In this document: piece by piece, positions 15,864 to 22,350 of the stretch
Layout: every line of letters starts with the position of its first letter
Position numbering within the stretch: the stretch's first letter is position 1
Assembly: GCA_019323525.1 (NCBI GenBank)
Contig: JAHWHD010000032.1
Coordinates: 1-33,205 of the forward strand
Direction: 5' to 3'
Length of the DNA stretch: 33,205 nucleotides
Source: Candidatus Woesearchaeota archaeon
GTDB lineage: Archaea; Nanobdellota; Nanobdellia; Woesearchaeales; JAHWHD01
Notes under the pieces: model-generated
The model's database searches: none
The model's input: the letters and a program-made list of their open reading frames with translations, nothing else
Told to the model about the DNA's origin: nothing
Translations under genes and position numbers: made by a program

Positions 15864-15889
15864 AAAAATCACCTCCTGTGATTTTTTTG
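15861..15889 (-). promoter_or_regulatory. Hairpin presenting the S3 Shine-Dalgarno in its loop
   Basis: Arms 15861-15872 and 15878-15889 are perfectly complementary over 12 bp (CAAAAAAATCAC against GTGATTTTTTTG). The 5-nt loop reads AGGAG in the mRNA. The TTG start (15863-15861) forms the last 3 bp of the stem. Pairing would hold the start codon while leaving the AGGAG core open, with the GUGA half of the Shine-Dalgarno in the stem. Confidence 0.7.
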
Positions 15890-15895
15890 TTGTCC

Positions 15896-15914
15896 CAAAA
15901 ATTGGAAATTTTTG
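15896..15914 (-). repeat. Second inverted repeat in the L22-S3 gap
   Basis: CAAAAATT (15896-15903) and AATTTTTG (15907-15914) form a perfect 8-bp A/T-rich hairpin with a 3-nt loop. It lies 6 nt upstream of the hairpin that covers the S3 start. The whole 57-nt gap between L22 and S3 is thus almost entirely palindromic. Confidence 0.6.
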
Positions 15915-15920
15915 ATACAA

Positions 15921-16466
15921 TCATTTTTTCTCCTCTGCTTTCATTTGAACTTGCGGTTTTTCTTTTTTGTTCTCTTTATTTGTTTCTTTTTTCTTAACGT
16001 CTTTTTTCTCTTTTTCTTTCTTCTCTTTGAACGATTCTTCAACAACAATCTCAACATGAGTTCTTTTTGATTCTCCTCTGATTCGTCTGCTGTACTTCAT
16101 AGGCCTGGAAGCTCTTTGGCTTGAGATATGTTTAATGACTAAACTTCCTGAATCAAGGCCTTTGAACACTGCATTGTTCTCAACACTGTCAAGTAACTTG
16201 TTAATTTCGACGCATGCCTTTACAGGGTATCTTCCAGGACCAATTCCCGGTTTATGCCCCACCTTTTTATTGTGTCTCCTGAACTTGAGCGGCATGTCTT
16301 TTTTTGAAATCCTCTCAAGTAGTTCCTTTGCTTTCTGAAGATTCTTATGCCTGATGAAATTGCAGATCTCAACACAATGCTTAGTCGATATTGGCAAATC
16401 CTTGCCAACACACCTTGCCATGTGCTCTGCATCAAATTCCTTGAACGAATATTTGTAGTCTGCCAT
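15921..16466 (-). CDS. rpl22: Large ribosomal subunit protein uL22
   Basis: A 181-residue L22 that lines the exit tunnel. Core segments are YKYSFKEFDAEHMARCVGKD, STKHCVEICNFIRHKN and GIGPGRYPVKACVEINKLLD. ISSQRASRPMKYSRRIRG is the tunnel-facing beta hairpin, and THVEIVVEE follows. About 35 residues of Lys/Glu-rich tail come after (KEKEKKDVKKKETNKENKKE). It starts directly after the S19 stop (adjacent bases 16466/16467). The unusually structured 57-nt gap follows before S3. Confidence 0.95.
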   Translation of the reverse strand: MADYKYSFKEFDAEHMARCVGKDLPISTKHCVEICNFIRHKNLQKAKELLERISKKDMPLKFRRHNKKVGHKPGIGPGRYPVKACVEINKLLDSVENNAVFKGLDSGSLVIKHISSQRASRPMKYSRRIRGESKRTHVEIVVEESFKEKKEKEKKDVKKKETNKENKKEKPQVQMKAEEKK

Positions 16467-16850
16467 TTACCTCACTGACATGCTTGAACTTGATTTTGTA
16501 GCGCCGATTCCTGGGGCGTTGTGCCCTACCTTGGACCTTGTCAATGCAAACTCTCCAAGATAATGTCCCAGCATCTCGCCCGTGATTACGAGCTGTTTGA
16601 ACTCTTTACCATTATGAACCTTGATAGAGGTTCCAACCATCTCAGGTACAATTACCATATCTCTGCAATGAGTCTTGATATTCTTATCTTTGTTTTTAAC
16701 TTTGTCAAGGACCTTTTTCTGTTCATCACTCAAACCCCTCTTGAGATTTCGTCTTGCTCTTGACTCAACAAGTTCGCTGAATTGCTTTAAGCTCATTCCC
16801 TTTAGCTCTTCTAAAGTTTTTCCCTTGTACCTGAATTCTTTTTTAGCCAT
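16467..16850 (-). CDS. rps19: Small ribosomal subunit protein uS19
   Basis: A 127-residue archaeal S19 (S15e-like) of the 30S head. It opens KKEFRYKGKTLEELKGMSLK and carries the conserved RDMVIVPEMVGTSIKVHNGK and MLGHYLGEFALTRSKVGHNA segments, ending GIGATKSSSSMSVR. Length is close to the archaeal norm of 130-150. It begins 9 nt after L2 and ends adjacent to L22. Confidence 0.96.
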   Translation of the reverse strand: MAKKEFRYKGKTLEELKGMSLKQFSELVESRARRNLKRGLSDEQKKVLDKVKNKDKNIKTHCRDMVIVPEMVGTSIKVHNGKEFKQLVITGEMLGHYLGEFALTRSKVGHNAPGIGATKSSSSMSVR

Positions 16851-16859
16851 TTTATCACT

Positions 16860-17576
16860 TTATTTTTTCTTTCTACCAGTCCTTCTTGCTGATATGGATC
16901 CTACTTTAGCTCCTGGCGGAGCATTCCTTGACACAGCATACGGATAGTTTTTCATTGAACTTCGTGAACCGCCGTGAGGATGGTCTACTGCGTTCATGCT
17001 CTGGCCACAAACCTTTGGCCAAAGCTTGTTCTTAGCTCTCATCTTATAAAAACTGACCCCTGCTTTAAGCAAAGGTTTCTCAGGCCTTCCGCCTCCAGCA
17101 AGAACCCCTATTGTAGCCCTGCACTTTGGGCTCAAGATTTTTTGCTTTTTTGATGGAAGTATGATGGTGATTTTATCAGAACTTTTTGAAACAATCTTCG
17201 CAAAAGTCCCCGATGCCCGCACAAACTTGCCTCCGTCTCCAGGGTTTAGTTCAATATTATTAATCAGAGTACCTTCAGGTATATCTTTAAGCGCCAGGGT
17301 GTTACCTGCCTTGGCGATAGCTTTGTCTCCAGCCTCTAGTCTGTCGCCGACTTTAACCCCTTCTACACCGGGCATGAAAAAAGTATCTCCATCATCAAAC
17401 TTGACTGCAACCAGGGGAGTGGAATGCGCTCTGCACTTTACAATATCTAAAACCTCTCCTGTGAAAGTTCCAGGTTTAAGCTTCTTGTTAACAGCCATCC
17501 CTTTAAACGTATGGCCTGGAGCTCTATACCTTGGCCCTCCCTTTCCTCTTGCTTGTGCTATGATTCTTTTTCCCAT
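16860..17576 (-). CDS. rpl2: Large ribosomal subunit protein uL2
   Basis: A 238-residue L2 near the peptidyl-transferase centre, needed for subunit association. It begins GKRIIAQARGKGGPRYRAP and contains the OB/SH3-like domains (VVEVKFDD-like VAVKFDDGDTFFMPGVEGVK, EGTLINNIELNPGDGGKFVR). The conserved VDHPHGG with the functionally important histidine is near residue 200. Just after it the usual glycine/histidine-rich loop (GGGxQHxGKxxTVSR in most archaea) reads GGSRSSMKNYPYAVSR. The QH and GK residues are missing, although NAPPGAKVG and the ARRTGRKKK end are intact. Confidence 0.95.
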   Translation of the reverse strand: MGKRIIAQARGKGGPRYRAPGHTFKGMAVNKKLKPGTFTGEVLDIVKCRAHSTPLVAVKFDDGDTFFMPGVEGVKVGDRLEAGDKAIAKAGNTLALKDIPEGTLINNIELNPGDGGKFVRASGTFAKIVSKSSDKITIILPSKKQKILSPKCRATIGVLAGGGRPEKPLLKAGVSFYKMRAKNKLWPKVCGQSMNAVDHPHGGSRSSMKNYPYAVSRNAPPGAKVGSISARRTGRKKK

Positions 17577-17586
17577 CTTTCAAACC

Positions 17587-17847
17587 TTACATCAATCCCA
17601 TTTGCGTTGCAATATCTATTGCAGGCGTATCAAACGCAAGTTTTACATACGCCTTTTTAACATCTTTATTGGTGATATATGTATTAACATTAACCACCTT
17701 AACTTTGAACATACTTTCAACCGCTTTTTTAATGTCAGATTTTGTTGCATTCTTGTCTACCACAAATATCAACTTATTCTCTGCCTCCATCAACCTTATC
17801 GTCTTCTCGGTTGATAAAGGGTATTTGATTATTTTATAGGGATCCAT
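17587..17847 (-). CDS. rpl23: Large ribosomal subunit protein uL23
   Basis: An 86-residue L23 at the tunnel exit, the docking site for SRP and other nascent-chain factors. It shows DPYKIIKYPLSTEKTIRLME, NKLIFVVDKNATKSDIKKAV and the FKVKVVNVNTYITNKDVKKA strand, ending in KLAFDTPAIDIATQMGLM. The ATG at 17847 is preferred because it is 2 nt after the L4 stop and gives the family N-terminus. An in-frame GTG at 17862 would overlap L4. Confidence 0.95.
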   Translation of the reverse strand: MDPYKIIKYPLSTEKTIRLMEAENKLIFVVDKNATKSDIKKAVESMFKVKVVNVNTYITNKDVKKAYVKLAFDTPAIDIATQMGLM

Positions 17848-17849
17848 TT

Positions 17850-18656
17850 TCACATAAAGCACTTTTCTTTTGACATTTTTTCAATTGAGTTCTTAGTAAA
17901 CAACGTCAACCTTCCAAGGTCTGCTCCAGGAGCTAAAAGCTCTGCATTAAGCTGGTTCAACTGTACAACATCAACTCCCAGTATATTTCTTGCAGATTTC
18001 AGTAGCTTGCATTCATCTTTTACAACAATCAACAGCCCTTTCTTAACTCTATACTTTCTTCCTCTCATCTTGCCCTTTCCGCTTCTTACCTTTCTCTTGG
18101 CAGTCCTTTCTAACTCTTTATCCAACCCAAGTTTGACAAGGGCAGATTTCACGTTCTTAGTCTTATCAAGACCCTCAAAATCATTATTGATTATGAACGG
18201 ATATTTCTCAGGAATCTTATGCCCTCTTTTAGCAACAACCTCTTTGTCCATTGTAGCTGCAAGAGCAGATCTTATTGCCTTTCTGTTCTCTTTTTTATTA
18301 ATCTTCTTTTCAAAGTTCTTTTCAGCTTTAGGCGGGTGAGCTCTTCTACCGCCTTTAGTGTTTGGGGCAAAAGCGCCTTCCCAGTTCATTCTTGTACCGC
18401 GTCTGCTCATTATCTTTCTAGGAGTTCTCGCAATTCCATGTCCATAACATCCTCTGTACTTTCTTCTTCTTTTAGACAGCTCAACAGAATGCCTTTTTCC
18501 AGCTTCTGGCGAAGCACCATACGTCTGTCTAGCAGAACTCTGCAAAGCCTGAACAGCCCTTTTTACTAATACGGGGTTAAGCGCTTCATTGAATTGGCCA
18601 GGAAGTTCTATTTCCTCAGTTCCCTGTCCTTGCAAGTTTAATATCTTTACTTTCAT
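17850..18656 (-). CDS. rpl4: Large ribosomal subunit protein uL4
   Basis: A 268-residue archaeal/eukaryotic-type L4. Conserved segments are NPVLVKRAVQALQSSARQTY, a long Arg/Gly-rich tunnel loop (KRRRKYRGCYGHGIARTPRK then WEGAFAPNTKGGRRAHPPKA) and KKENRKAIRSALAATMDKEV. The C-terminal ARNILGVDVVQLNQLNAELL then APGADLGRLTLFTKNSIEK completes it. The start overlaps the L3 stop by 4 nt (18653-18656), and L23 follows after 2 nt. Confidence 0.97.
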   Translation of the reverse strand: MKVKILNLQGQGTEEIELPGQFNEALNPVLVKRAVQALQSSARQTYGASPEAGKRHSVELSKRRRKYRGCYGHGIARTPRKIMSRRGTRMNWEGAFAPNTKGGRRAHPPKAEKNFEKKINKKENRKAIRSALAATMDKEVVAKRGHKIPEKYPFIINNDFEGLDKTKNVKSALVKLGLDKELERTAKRKVRSGKGKMRGRKYRVKKGLLIVVKDECKLLKSARNILGVDVVQLNQLNAELLAPGADLGRLTLFTKNSIEKMSKEKCFM

Positions 18657-19615
18657 TGTTTAGACTCCAGAGATGTATGTTGGATAGTTGGTGCTTGGTC
18701 ATGCAATCTTTTGTTAGGCCTAATGGCTGTTGTAAGCGTGATTAACCTTTTTGCAGACCCCTGCACTGAACCTTTTACAAGTATGTACTGGTTCTTTAAA
18801 ATCCCGTATCTGACAAAGCCACCTTTAGGATTAATTTCTTCAACCTTGTCGCTTATTTTAAGTACCCAATTATTATAATGAGTCCTGAGATGGTACCCCA
18901 TTTTACCTGCAAACGCAACCCTGTACATGACATGCCCTTGCGCTTTCCACCCTCCCAGAGAACCAGGTCCCCTCTTTGTCTTCTCAGATTTGTGGTGTCT
19001 TATGGAAACTCCAAACCTTTTTACAGGCCCTTGTACACCTTTTCCTTTTGTGACTGCATGCAGGTCTAACTGTTCACCTTCTTTAAACACCTCATTGATT
19101 GCAATCTCTTTTCCAAGCTTTTCCTTTGCATATGCAAGTTTATCCTCTTTCGATCCTCCAAGACCAATCTCAAGGACCTCTGGTTTCTTTTTAATTCCTG
19201 TTAATTTAGGTTGTGTATATGCCAGTAATCTTATATCATCATAATCAGAAACATCCTCTATCTTCTTGTTTATCTTTTTGGACTTGGTAAGTCTTCTTTC
19301 AAGTTCCTTATCGACCTTTTCAGAGAAAACTTCGGTAATGACTTGAGAATTTTTATAGAAACGTATAGAAGCAACCTTGATTGCAGGACACTCAATCACT
19401 GTGACAGGAAAACTCACGTCCTGACCTTTTGTTGCTGAGTTTGGCCGGTTATCAGTAATTACCACGTGAGTCATGCCAGCTTTATACCCTGCAAAACCAA
19501 GAAGTTTAGCATCTTTTGATTTAGCCCAGGACCTAACTCTAGCTGAACTTCGCTTTGACCTTTTCCTAGGCCAAAACTGCATACTTCCGTGTCTTGGATT
19601 TTTTGCCTTTGGCAT
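18653..19615 (-). CDS. rpl3: Large ribosomal subunit protein uL3
   Basis: A 320-residue archaeal L3, an early assembly protein that reaches the peptidyl-transferase centre. It has the family start KNPRHGSMQFWPRKRSKRSS, GFAGYKAGMTHVVITDN and DLHAVTKGKGVQGPVKRFGV. The loop region SLGGWKAQGHVMYRVAFAGK follows, with its tryptophan finger, and then MGYHLRTHYNNWVLKI. It is the first gene of the S10/spc-like cluster. The ATG at 19615 has a GAGGAAG Shine-Dalgarno at 19622-19628 whose 3' part and spacer are an exact copy of one arm of an upstream hairpin. L4 overlaps by 4 nt. Confidence 0.97.
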   Translation of the reverse strand: MPKAKNPRHGSMQFWPRKRSKRSSARVRSWAKSKDAKLLGFAGYKAGMTHVVITDNRPNSATKGQDVSFPVTVIECPAIKVASIRFYKNSQVITEVFSEKVDKELERRLTKSKKINKKIEDVSDYDDIRLLAYTQPKLTGIKKKPEVLEIGLGGSKEDKLAYAKEKLGKEIAINEVFKEGEQLDLHAVTKGKGVQGPVKRFGVSIRHHKSEKTKRGPGSLGGWKAQGHVMYRVAFAGKMGYHLRTHYNNWVLKISDKVEEINPKGGFVRYGILKNQYILVKGSVQGSAKRLITLTTAIRPNKRLHDQAPTIQHTSLESKQ

Positions 19616-19758
19616 ATTAAACTTCCTCGATAATCATGAAACTGCCTATTGTTGAAACCTTTTGCTAGAAATAAGTTTAACTCGTTAAACTTGTACTGAA
19701 AAGGTCCCTTTTCAGGCTTTGTTTATGCAACAGTGTTTAACTTCAACTAAACACTTCG
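19616..19758 (-). promoter_or_regulatory. Structured leader of the L3 operon with three stem-loops
   Basis: If transcription starts about 27 nt after the TATA box at 19782-19791, the leader is about 140 nt. In mRNA order it contains hairpin I (19755-19748 with 19739-19732, 8 bp, 8-nt loop), hairpin II (19715-19708 with 19703-19696, 8 bp, 4-nt loop, extendable to 9 bp) and hairpin III (19692-19684 with 19681-19673, 9 bp, 2-nt centre). All three stems are perfect. The upstream arm of hairpin III (AAGUUUAAC) recurs as AAGUUUAAU at 19624-19616, between the Shine-Dalgarno and AUG, so its partner arm could bind either copy. Function is inferred. Confidence 0.6.
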
Positions 19759-19781
19759 AACATCTCACAAGAAAAATAGAC

Positions 19782-19791
19782 TATTTATAAA
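19782..19791 (-). promoter_or_regulatory. TATA box of the ribosomal-protein cluster
   Basis: Minus-strand AACTTTATAAATAG, preceded by a purine-rich BRE-like stretch, is the best TATA box between the 58-aa gene and L3. It predicts a start near 19755-19760, at or just before hairpin I, and hence a long structured leader in contrast to the leaderless transcripts nearby. A weaker box nearer L3 (around 19667-19672, ACTTATTTC) cannot be excluded. Confidence 0.55.
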
Positions 19792-19813
19792 GTTTACTGT
19801 TTTTCTATATACT

Positions 19814-19990
19814 CTAATAGTCATAATCCTCTTTTATTGCCTCTTTGATTGCAGCTGCAGCTTCTTCCACTTTCTGAAGATACGTCAAATCACTAAAGTT
19901 CTCTTTAGCGCATTCTTCACAGTAACACTCGTTACTGCCTTTGATACAGAACTGCCCCTCTTCACCACAAATGATACACTTCTTACCCAT
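19814..19990 (-). CDS. Small conserved-type zinc-finger protein, 58 aa
   Basis: A short open frame reading MGKKCIICGEEGQFC, then NECYCEECAKENFSDL and an alanine/glutamate helix ending KEAIKEDYDY. Cysteines at residues 5, 8, 15, 22, 24 and 27 could form one treble-clef-like zinc site (CxxC ... CxxC) with two spare cysteines. I recognise the layout (CxxC, Y/C-CEECA, NFSDLTYLQK) as resembling small uncharacterised archaeal proteins but cannot name a function. TTTATAAA lies about 27 nt before the ATG, so the mRNA is probably leaderless. It reads in the same direction as the ribosomal cluster just downstream, and read-through would add it to that transcript. Confidence 0.8.
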   Translation of the reverse strand: MGKKCIICGEEGQFCIKGSNECYCEECAKENFSDLTYLQKVEEAAAAIKEAIKEDYDY

Positions 19991-20013
19991 CTACACACGA
20001 GATATCTTTTTTA

Positions 20014-20021
20014 TTTATAAA
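20014..20021 (-). promoter_or_regulatory. TATA box of the 58-aa zinc protein
   Basis: TTTATAAA on the minus strand (CCTTTATAAATAAA) lies about 27 nt before the ATG at 19990. It sits within 30 nt of the divergent TATA box for the CsaA-like gene. Confidence 0.65.
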
Positions 20022-20041
20022 GGTTGTCCTTATTGTCGACA

Positions 20042-20052
20042 TATTTTATATA
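20042..20052 (+). promoter_or_regulatory. TATA box of the CsaA-like gene
   Basis: TATTTTATATA on the plus strand is centred about 28 nt before the ATG at 20075. It supports a leaderless transcript and the choice of that ATG over the one at 20060. Confidence 0.55.
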
Positions 20053-20074
20053 TTAGTTTATGTTTCTGGTTTTT

Positions 20075-20404
20075 ATGATAACCTGGCAAGATTTCGAAAA
20101 AGTAGAAATGCATGTAGGAACAGTCCTCGAAGCAGACGACTTTCCAGAAGCAAAGAACCCATCATACAAGCTAAAGATTGACTTCGGCAAGCTCGGTATC
20201 AAAAGAACCAGTGCACAGATCACTAAATTATACAATAAAGAAGAACTTGTCGGTAAACAAGTGATTGCAGTAACTAATTTCCCTCCTAAACAGATAGCCA
20301 ACTTCATCTCAGAGTGTCTTGTTCTCGGAGTTGTTCTGGAAAACAAAGAAGTGGTACTTCTTCAGCCAGAAAGAAGGGTTGATAATGGTTATAGGGTATT
20401 GTAG
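20075..20404 (+). CDS. csaA: CsaA-like tRNA-binding domain protein
   Basis: A 109-residue single-domain protein of the EMAP/Trbp111/CsaA OB-fold family, which binds tRNA elbows as a dimer. In some bacteria it has been described as export-related chaperone CsaA. Visible segments are TWQDFEKVEMHVGTVLEADD, the core NPSYKLKIDFGKLGIKRTSA and VGKQVIAVTNFPPKQIANF, then LQPERRVDNGYRV, which matches the CsaA C-terminus. The ATG at 20075 (MITWQDF) is preferred over 20060 because the TATA box at 20042-20052 predicts a start near 20075. In archaea the true role is not well established. A separate HD-domain gene follows with its own promoter. Confidence 0.88.
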   Translation: MITWQDFEKVEMHVGTVLEADDFPEAKNPSYKLKIDFGKLGIKRTSAQITKLYNKEELVGKQVIAVTNFPPKQIANFISECLVLGVVLENKEVVLLQPERRVDNGYRVL

Positions 20405-20421
20405 CTTTAATAACAAGAGTC

Positions 20422-20430
20422 TTTATTAAT
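20422..20430 (+). promoter_or_regulatory. TATA-like box before the HD-domain gene
   Basis: TTTATTAAT is centred about 26 nt before the ATG at 20452, consistent with a leaderless transcript. No Shine-Dalgarno is present. Confidence 0.5.
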
Positions 20431-20451
20431 TCTAATGTTGTTCTTGTGTTT

Positions 20452-21024
20452 ATGGAATTCGATGCAGCTCTTGAAAAAATACTTTGGTCTGAAGTTCTGC
20501 CTCTTCTAAGACAAGGCCGTCCTAAGTGGGACATCCCTCACACAAAAGCTGTTGTACATCATATGAAACAGATTATCCTTGGAGAGGGTGGAGACCCAAG
20601 AATTCTGCTTGCAGCTGCAATCTTTCACGACAATGGCTACTTTAATCTCCCTGAAGGATACAATTTTGAAGAATCTATGGAAGCAAAAGAGATGCACGCA
20701 GTAAAAGGTGCATTCAATGCAGGAATCATTCTGCCAAGAGCAGGCTATACTCCTAACGAAGTTTACGACGTAAAATATTTAATAGTCGTACACGATAACT
20801 ATGATTGTATCTTAACCCCTGATCACCAGAAACTGTTTGAGGCAGACACCTTAGGTCAACTTGATTGGGAAAGAGTTCCTCCTAATTTTGATATAGAGAA
20901 CGTTGTAAAGTATATGGACTACGTGAAATCAGGAAGACTTAAAAAATTTAAGACGAGGACAGGGATTAAACTTCTGAAGGAAATTATGCCAAAATGTGAG
21001 AAATATATTAAAGATAGAACTTAA
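20452..21024 (+). CDS. HD-domain metal-dependent phosphohydrolase
   Basis: A 190-residue cytoplasmic protein with an HD superfamily active site: H36/H37 (TKAVVHHMKQI), the HD pair H59-D60 (LLAAAIFHDNGYF), H82 (KEMHAVKGA) and an acidic LFEADTLGQLD segment with D132. The family hydrolyses phosphate esters such as nucleotides or cyclic nucleotides. The substrate cannot be read from the sequence. The ATG at 20452 is chosen over GTG 20446 because of the TATA spacing. The gene is convergent with the primase gene, and their TAA stop codons overlap on the shared TTAA at 21021-21024. Confidence 0.82.
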   Translation: MEFDAALEKILWSEVLPLLRQGRPKWDIPHTKAVVHHMKQIILGEGGDPRILLAAAIFHDNGYFNLPEGYNFEESMEAKEMHAVKGAFNAGIILPRAGYTPNEVYDVKYLIVVHDNYDCILTPDHQKLFEADTLGQLDWERVPPNFDIENVVKYMDYVKSGRLKKFKTRTGIKLLKEIMPKCEKYIKDRT

Positions 21025-22334
21025 TCTTTTTTCGTTTGTACTTTGCCCTTCCCCTTCTCCCTATTAACATACCAAACCCTTCTCCTAGAATAATTAACTG
21101 GATTCTTGACCTTTGTACACAGGCTGTCAGGAAGACACATCCCCAAATCACCATAATAATTCTTGTTATCGCAGTTCGGTGGAAGTATCTTTTTCTTGTT
21201 CTGTTTAGCATACCTTATCTGACCTAAGAGATACACCTCACGCAACGCCTCTTTATTCACAGAATTCCACTCCTTTAACCTTTTCTCTATTTCGTCATAG
21301 CCCCAGCCAACAGATGTCAAGAAGTTAACAAGTACAAACAATGCACGTTTCCTTCCATCCTCTAAACCTTCAAGGATCTTTTTTACACACGGCGGAAAAA
21401 ACTGTTCTGGTATTGCTTCTTGCAGGTCTTCATACCTAGATACTTTCTCGTCGCTATGCTCCTCTTGCTTTAGGCTGAAATCATATGCTTGTAGTATCAA
21501 CTGTCTGGCCTCATTCGCAATAACATTTTTAGAATCAAGAAACCTGAACCCAGAAACCTTGACATTCTCAGGCTTTGCACTCTCAGTGTCAAACTCAAGA
21601 ACTTTATCCGGATCTATTGGTATAGATACCAGATTACTTTTCTCATTAAACGAGTAAGGCATCCTGTACAGATGCCTGGAAGCGATTAGGATGGTATCAA
21701 TCTCGATAATTTCAAAAGGATCAAACTTGTTATTCTTCACTAGTTCTGTATAAGTCTTATCAGTGCGCTGAGCTATTATATTGATATCATTAAAGTTAAG
21801 CACTCTCTCAGCCAGCTGGTCCCGTATCATGCTTTGAAGGTATGCAGCTATAACCCTTGGAGCTTCAGGGAAAAGTTTTCTTGTTTCACTGTTATGGACT
21901 TTTTCAGGAAACGCCTTAAATGGAACTCCGATATGAAACCCGTGATTCCCTGAAAATTTACAGCTAACAGAGTTAATTCCGTGATACTTCAGCGCCTTTA
22001 TCAGAAGATCGGCCGCAATTTTTGAATAATCTAAGATTTTACAGTCTATATCCAGAACCAAGTCCCACCCCAATCTAAGATCATCTAGCTCTTTCCTGCT
22101 GAGTTTAGGATTAATCTGCAGCACGTTGCTCCAGATCTCTTCAGACACATGGAAACTCGTAGCTCCGTTTTTTACAAGTTCAATTATGTCATTTGCATGG
22201 TTTAGCACGTCAGGCCTTTTCCCATAACCCTGCATGTTAAAGCTTACGGCAACCTCTCTATCCCTTGCAAGCTCAACCATCTCATCTTGTATCTCTTTTC
22301 GTTTATAATGGAGCAACAGCTTGGATTTTATCAT
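21021..22334 (-). CDS. Fused DNA primase, PriS-like catalytic part with PriL Fe-S domain
   Basis: A 437-residue archaeo-eukaryotic primase that makes RNA primers for replication. The PriS-like half shows the catalytic LVLDIDCK (D95, D97), the nucleotide-binding KFSGNHGFHIGVPF (S128-H134), a probable third acidic residue (EIDT, D213) and the SRHLYRMPYSFNEKSNL segment (219-235). The C-terminal half is a compact PriL [4Fe-4S] domain: FPPCVKKILEGLEDGRKRAL (C316), PPNCDNKNYYG (C388), LGMC (C400) and DSLC (C406). In most archaea the two subunits are separate genes. Single-chain fusions are known from Nanoarchaeum equitans and other DPANN. It follows CutA by 16 nt and is probably co-transcribed with it. 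Confidence 0.88.
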   Translation of the reverse strand: MIKSKLLLHYKRKEIQDEMVELARDREVAVSFNMQGYGKRPDVLNHANDIIELVKNGATSFHVSEEIWSNVLQINPKLSRKELDDLRLGWDLVLDIDCKILDYSKIAADLLIKALKYHGINSVSCKFSGNHGFHIGVPFKAFPEKVHNSETRKLFPEAPRVIAAYLQSMIRDQLAERVLNFNDINIIAQRTDKTYTELVKNNKFDPFEIIEIDTILIASRHLYRMPYSFNEKSNLVSIPIDPDKVLEFDTESAKPENVKVSGFRFLDSKNVIANEARQLILQAYDFSLKQEEHSDEKVSRYEDLQEAIPEQFFPPCVKKILEGLEDGRKRALFVLVNFLTSVGWGYDEIEKRLKEWNSVNKEALREVYLLGQIRYAKQNKKKILPPNCDNKNYYGDLGMCLPDSLCTKVKNPVNYSRRRVWYVNREKGKGKVQTKKD

Positions 22335-22350
22335 GCTCTTTTCATTATTT

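Noticed and set aside
15878..15914. Hairpins after L22 as an intrinsic terminator
   Set aside because: They sit before S3 in the middle of an otherwise continuous operon and overlap the S3 initiation signals, so a translational role is more likely. Partial attenuation cannot be ruled out.
15864..15920. Extended S3 N-terminus beginning at TTG 15920
   Set aside because: The added residues are encoded by the two inverted repeats and do not match S3. The strong Shine-Dalgarno at 15869-15877 supports the TTG at 15863.
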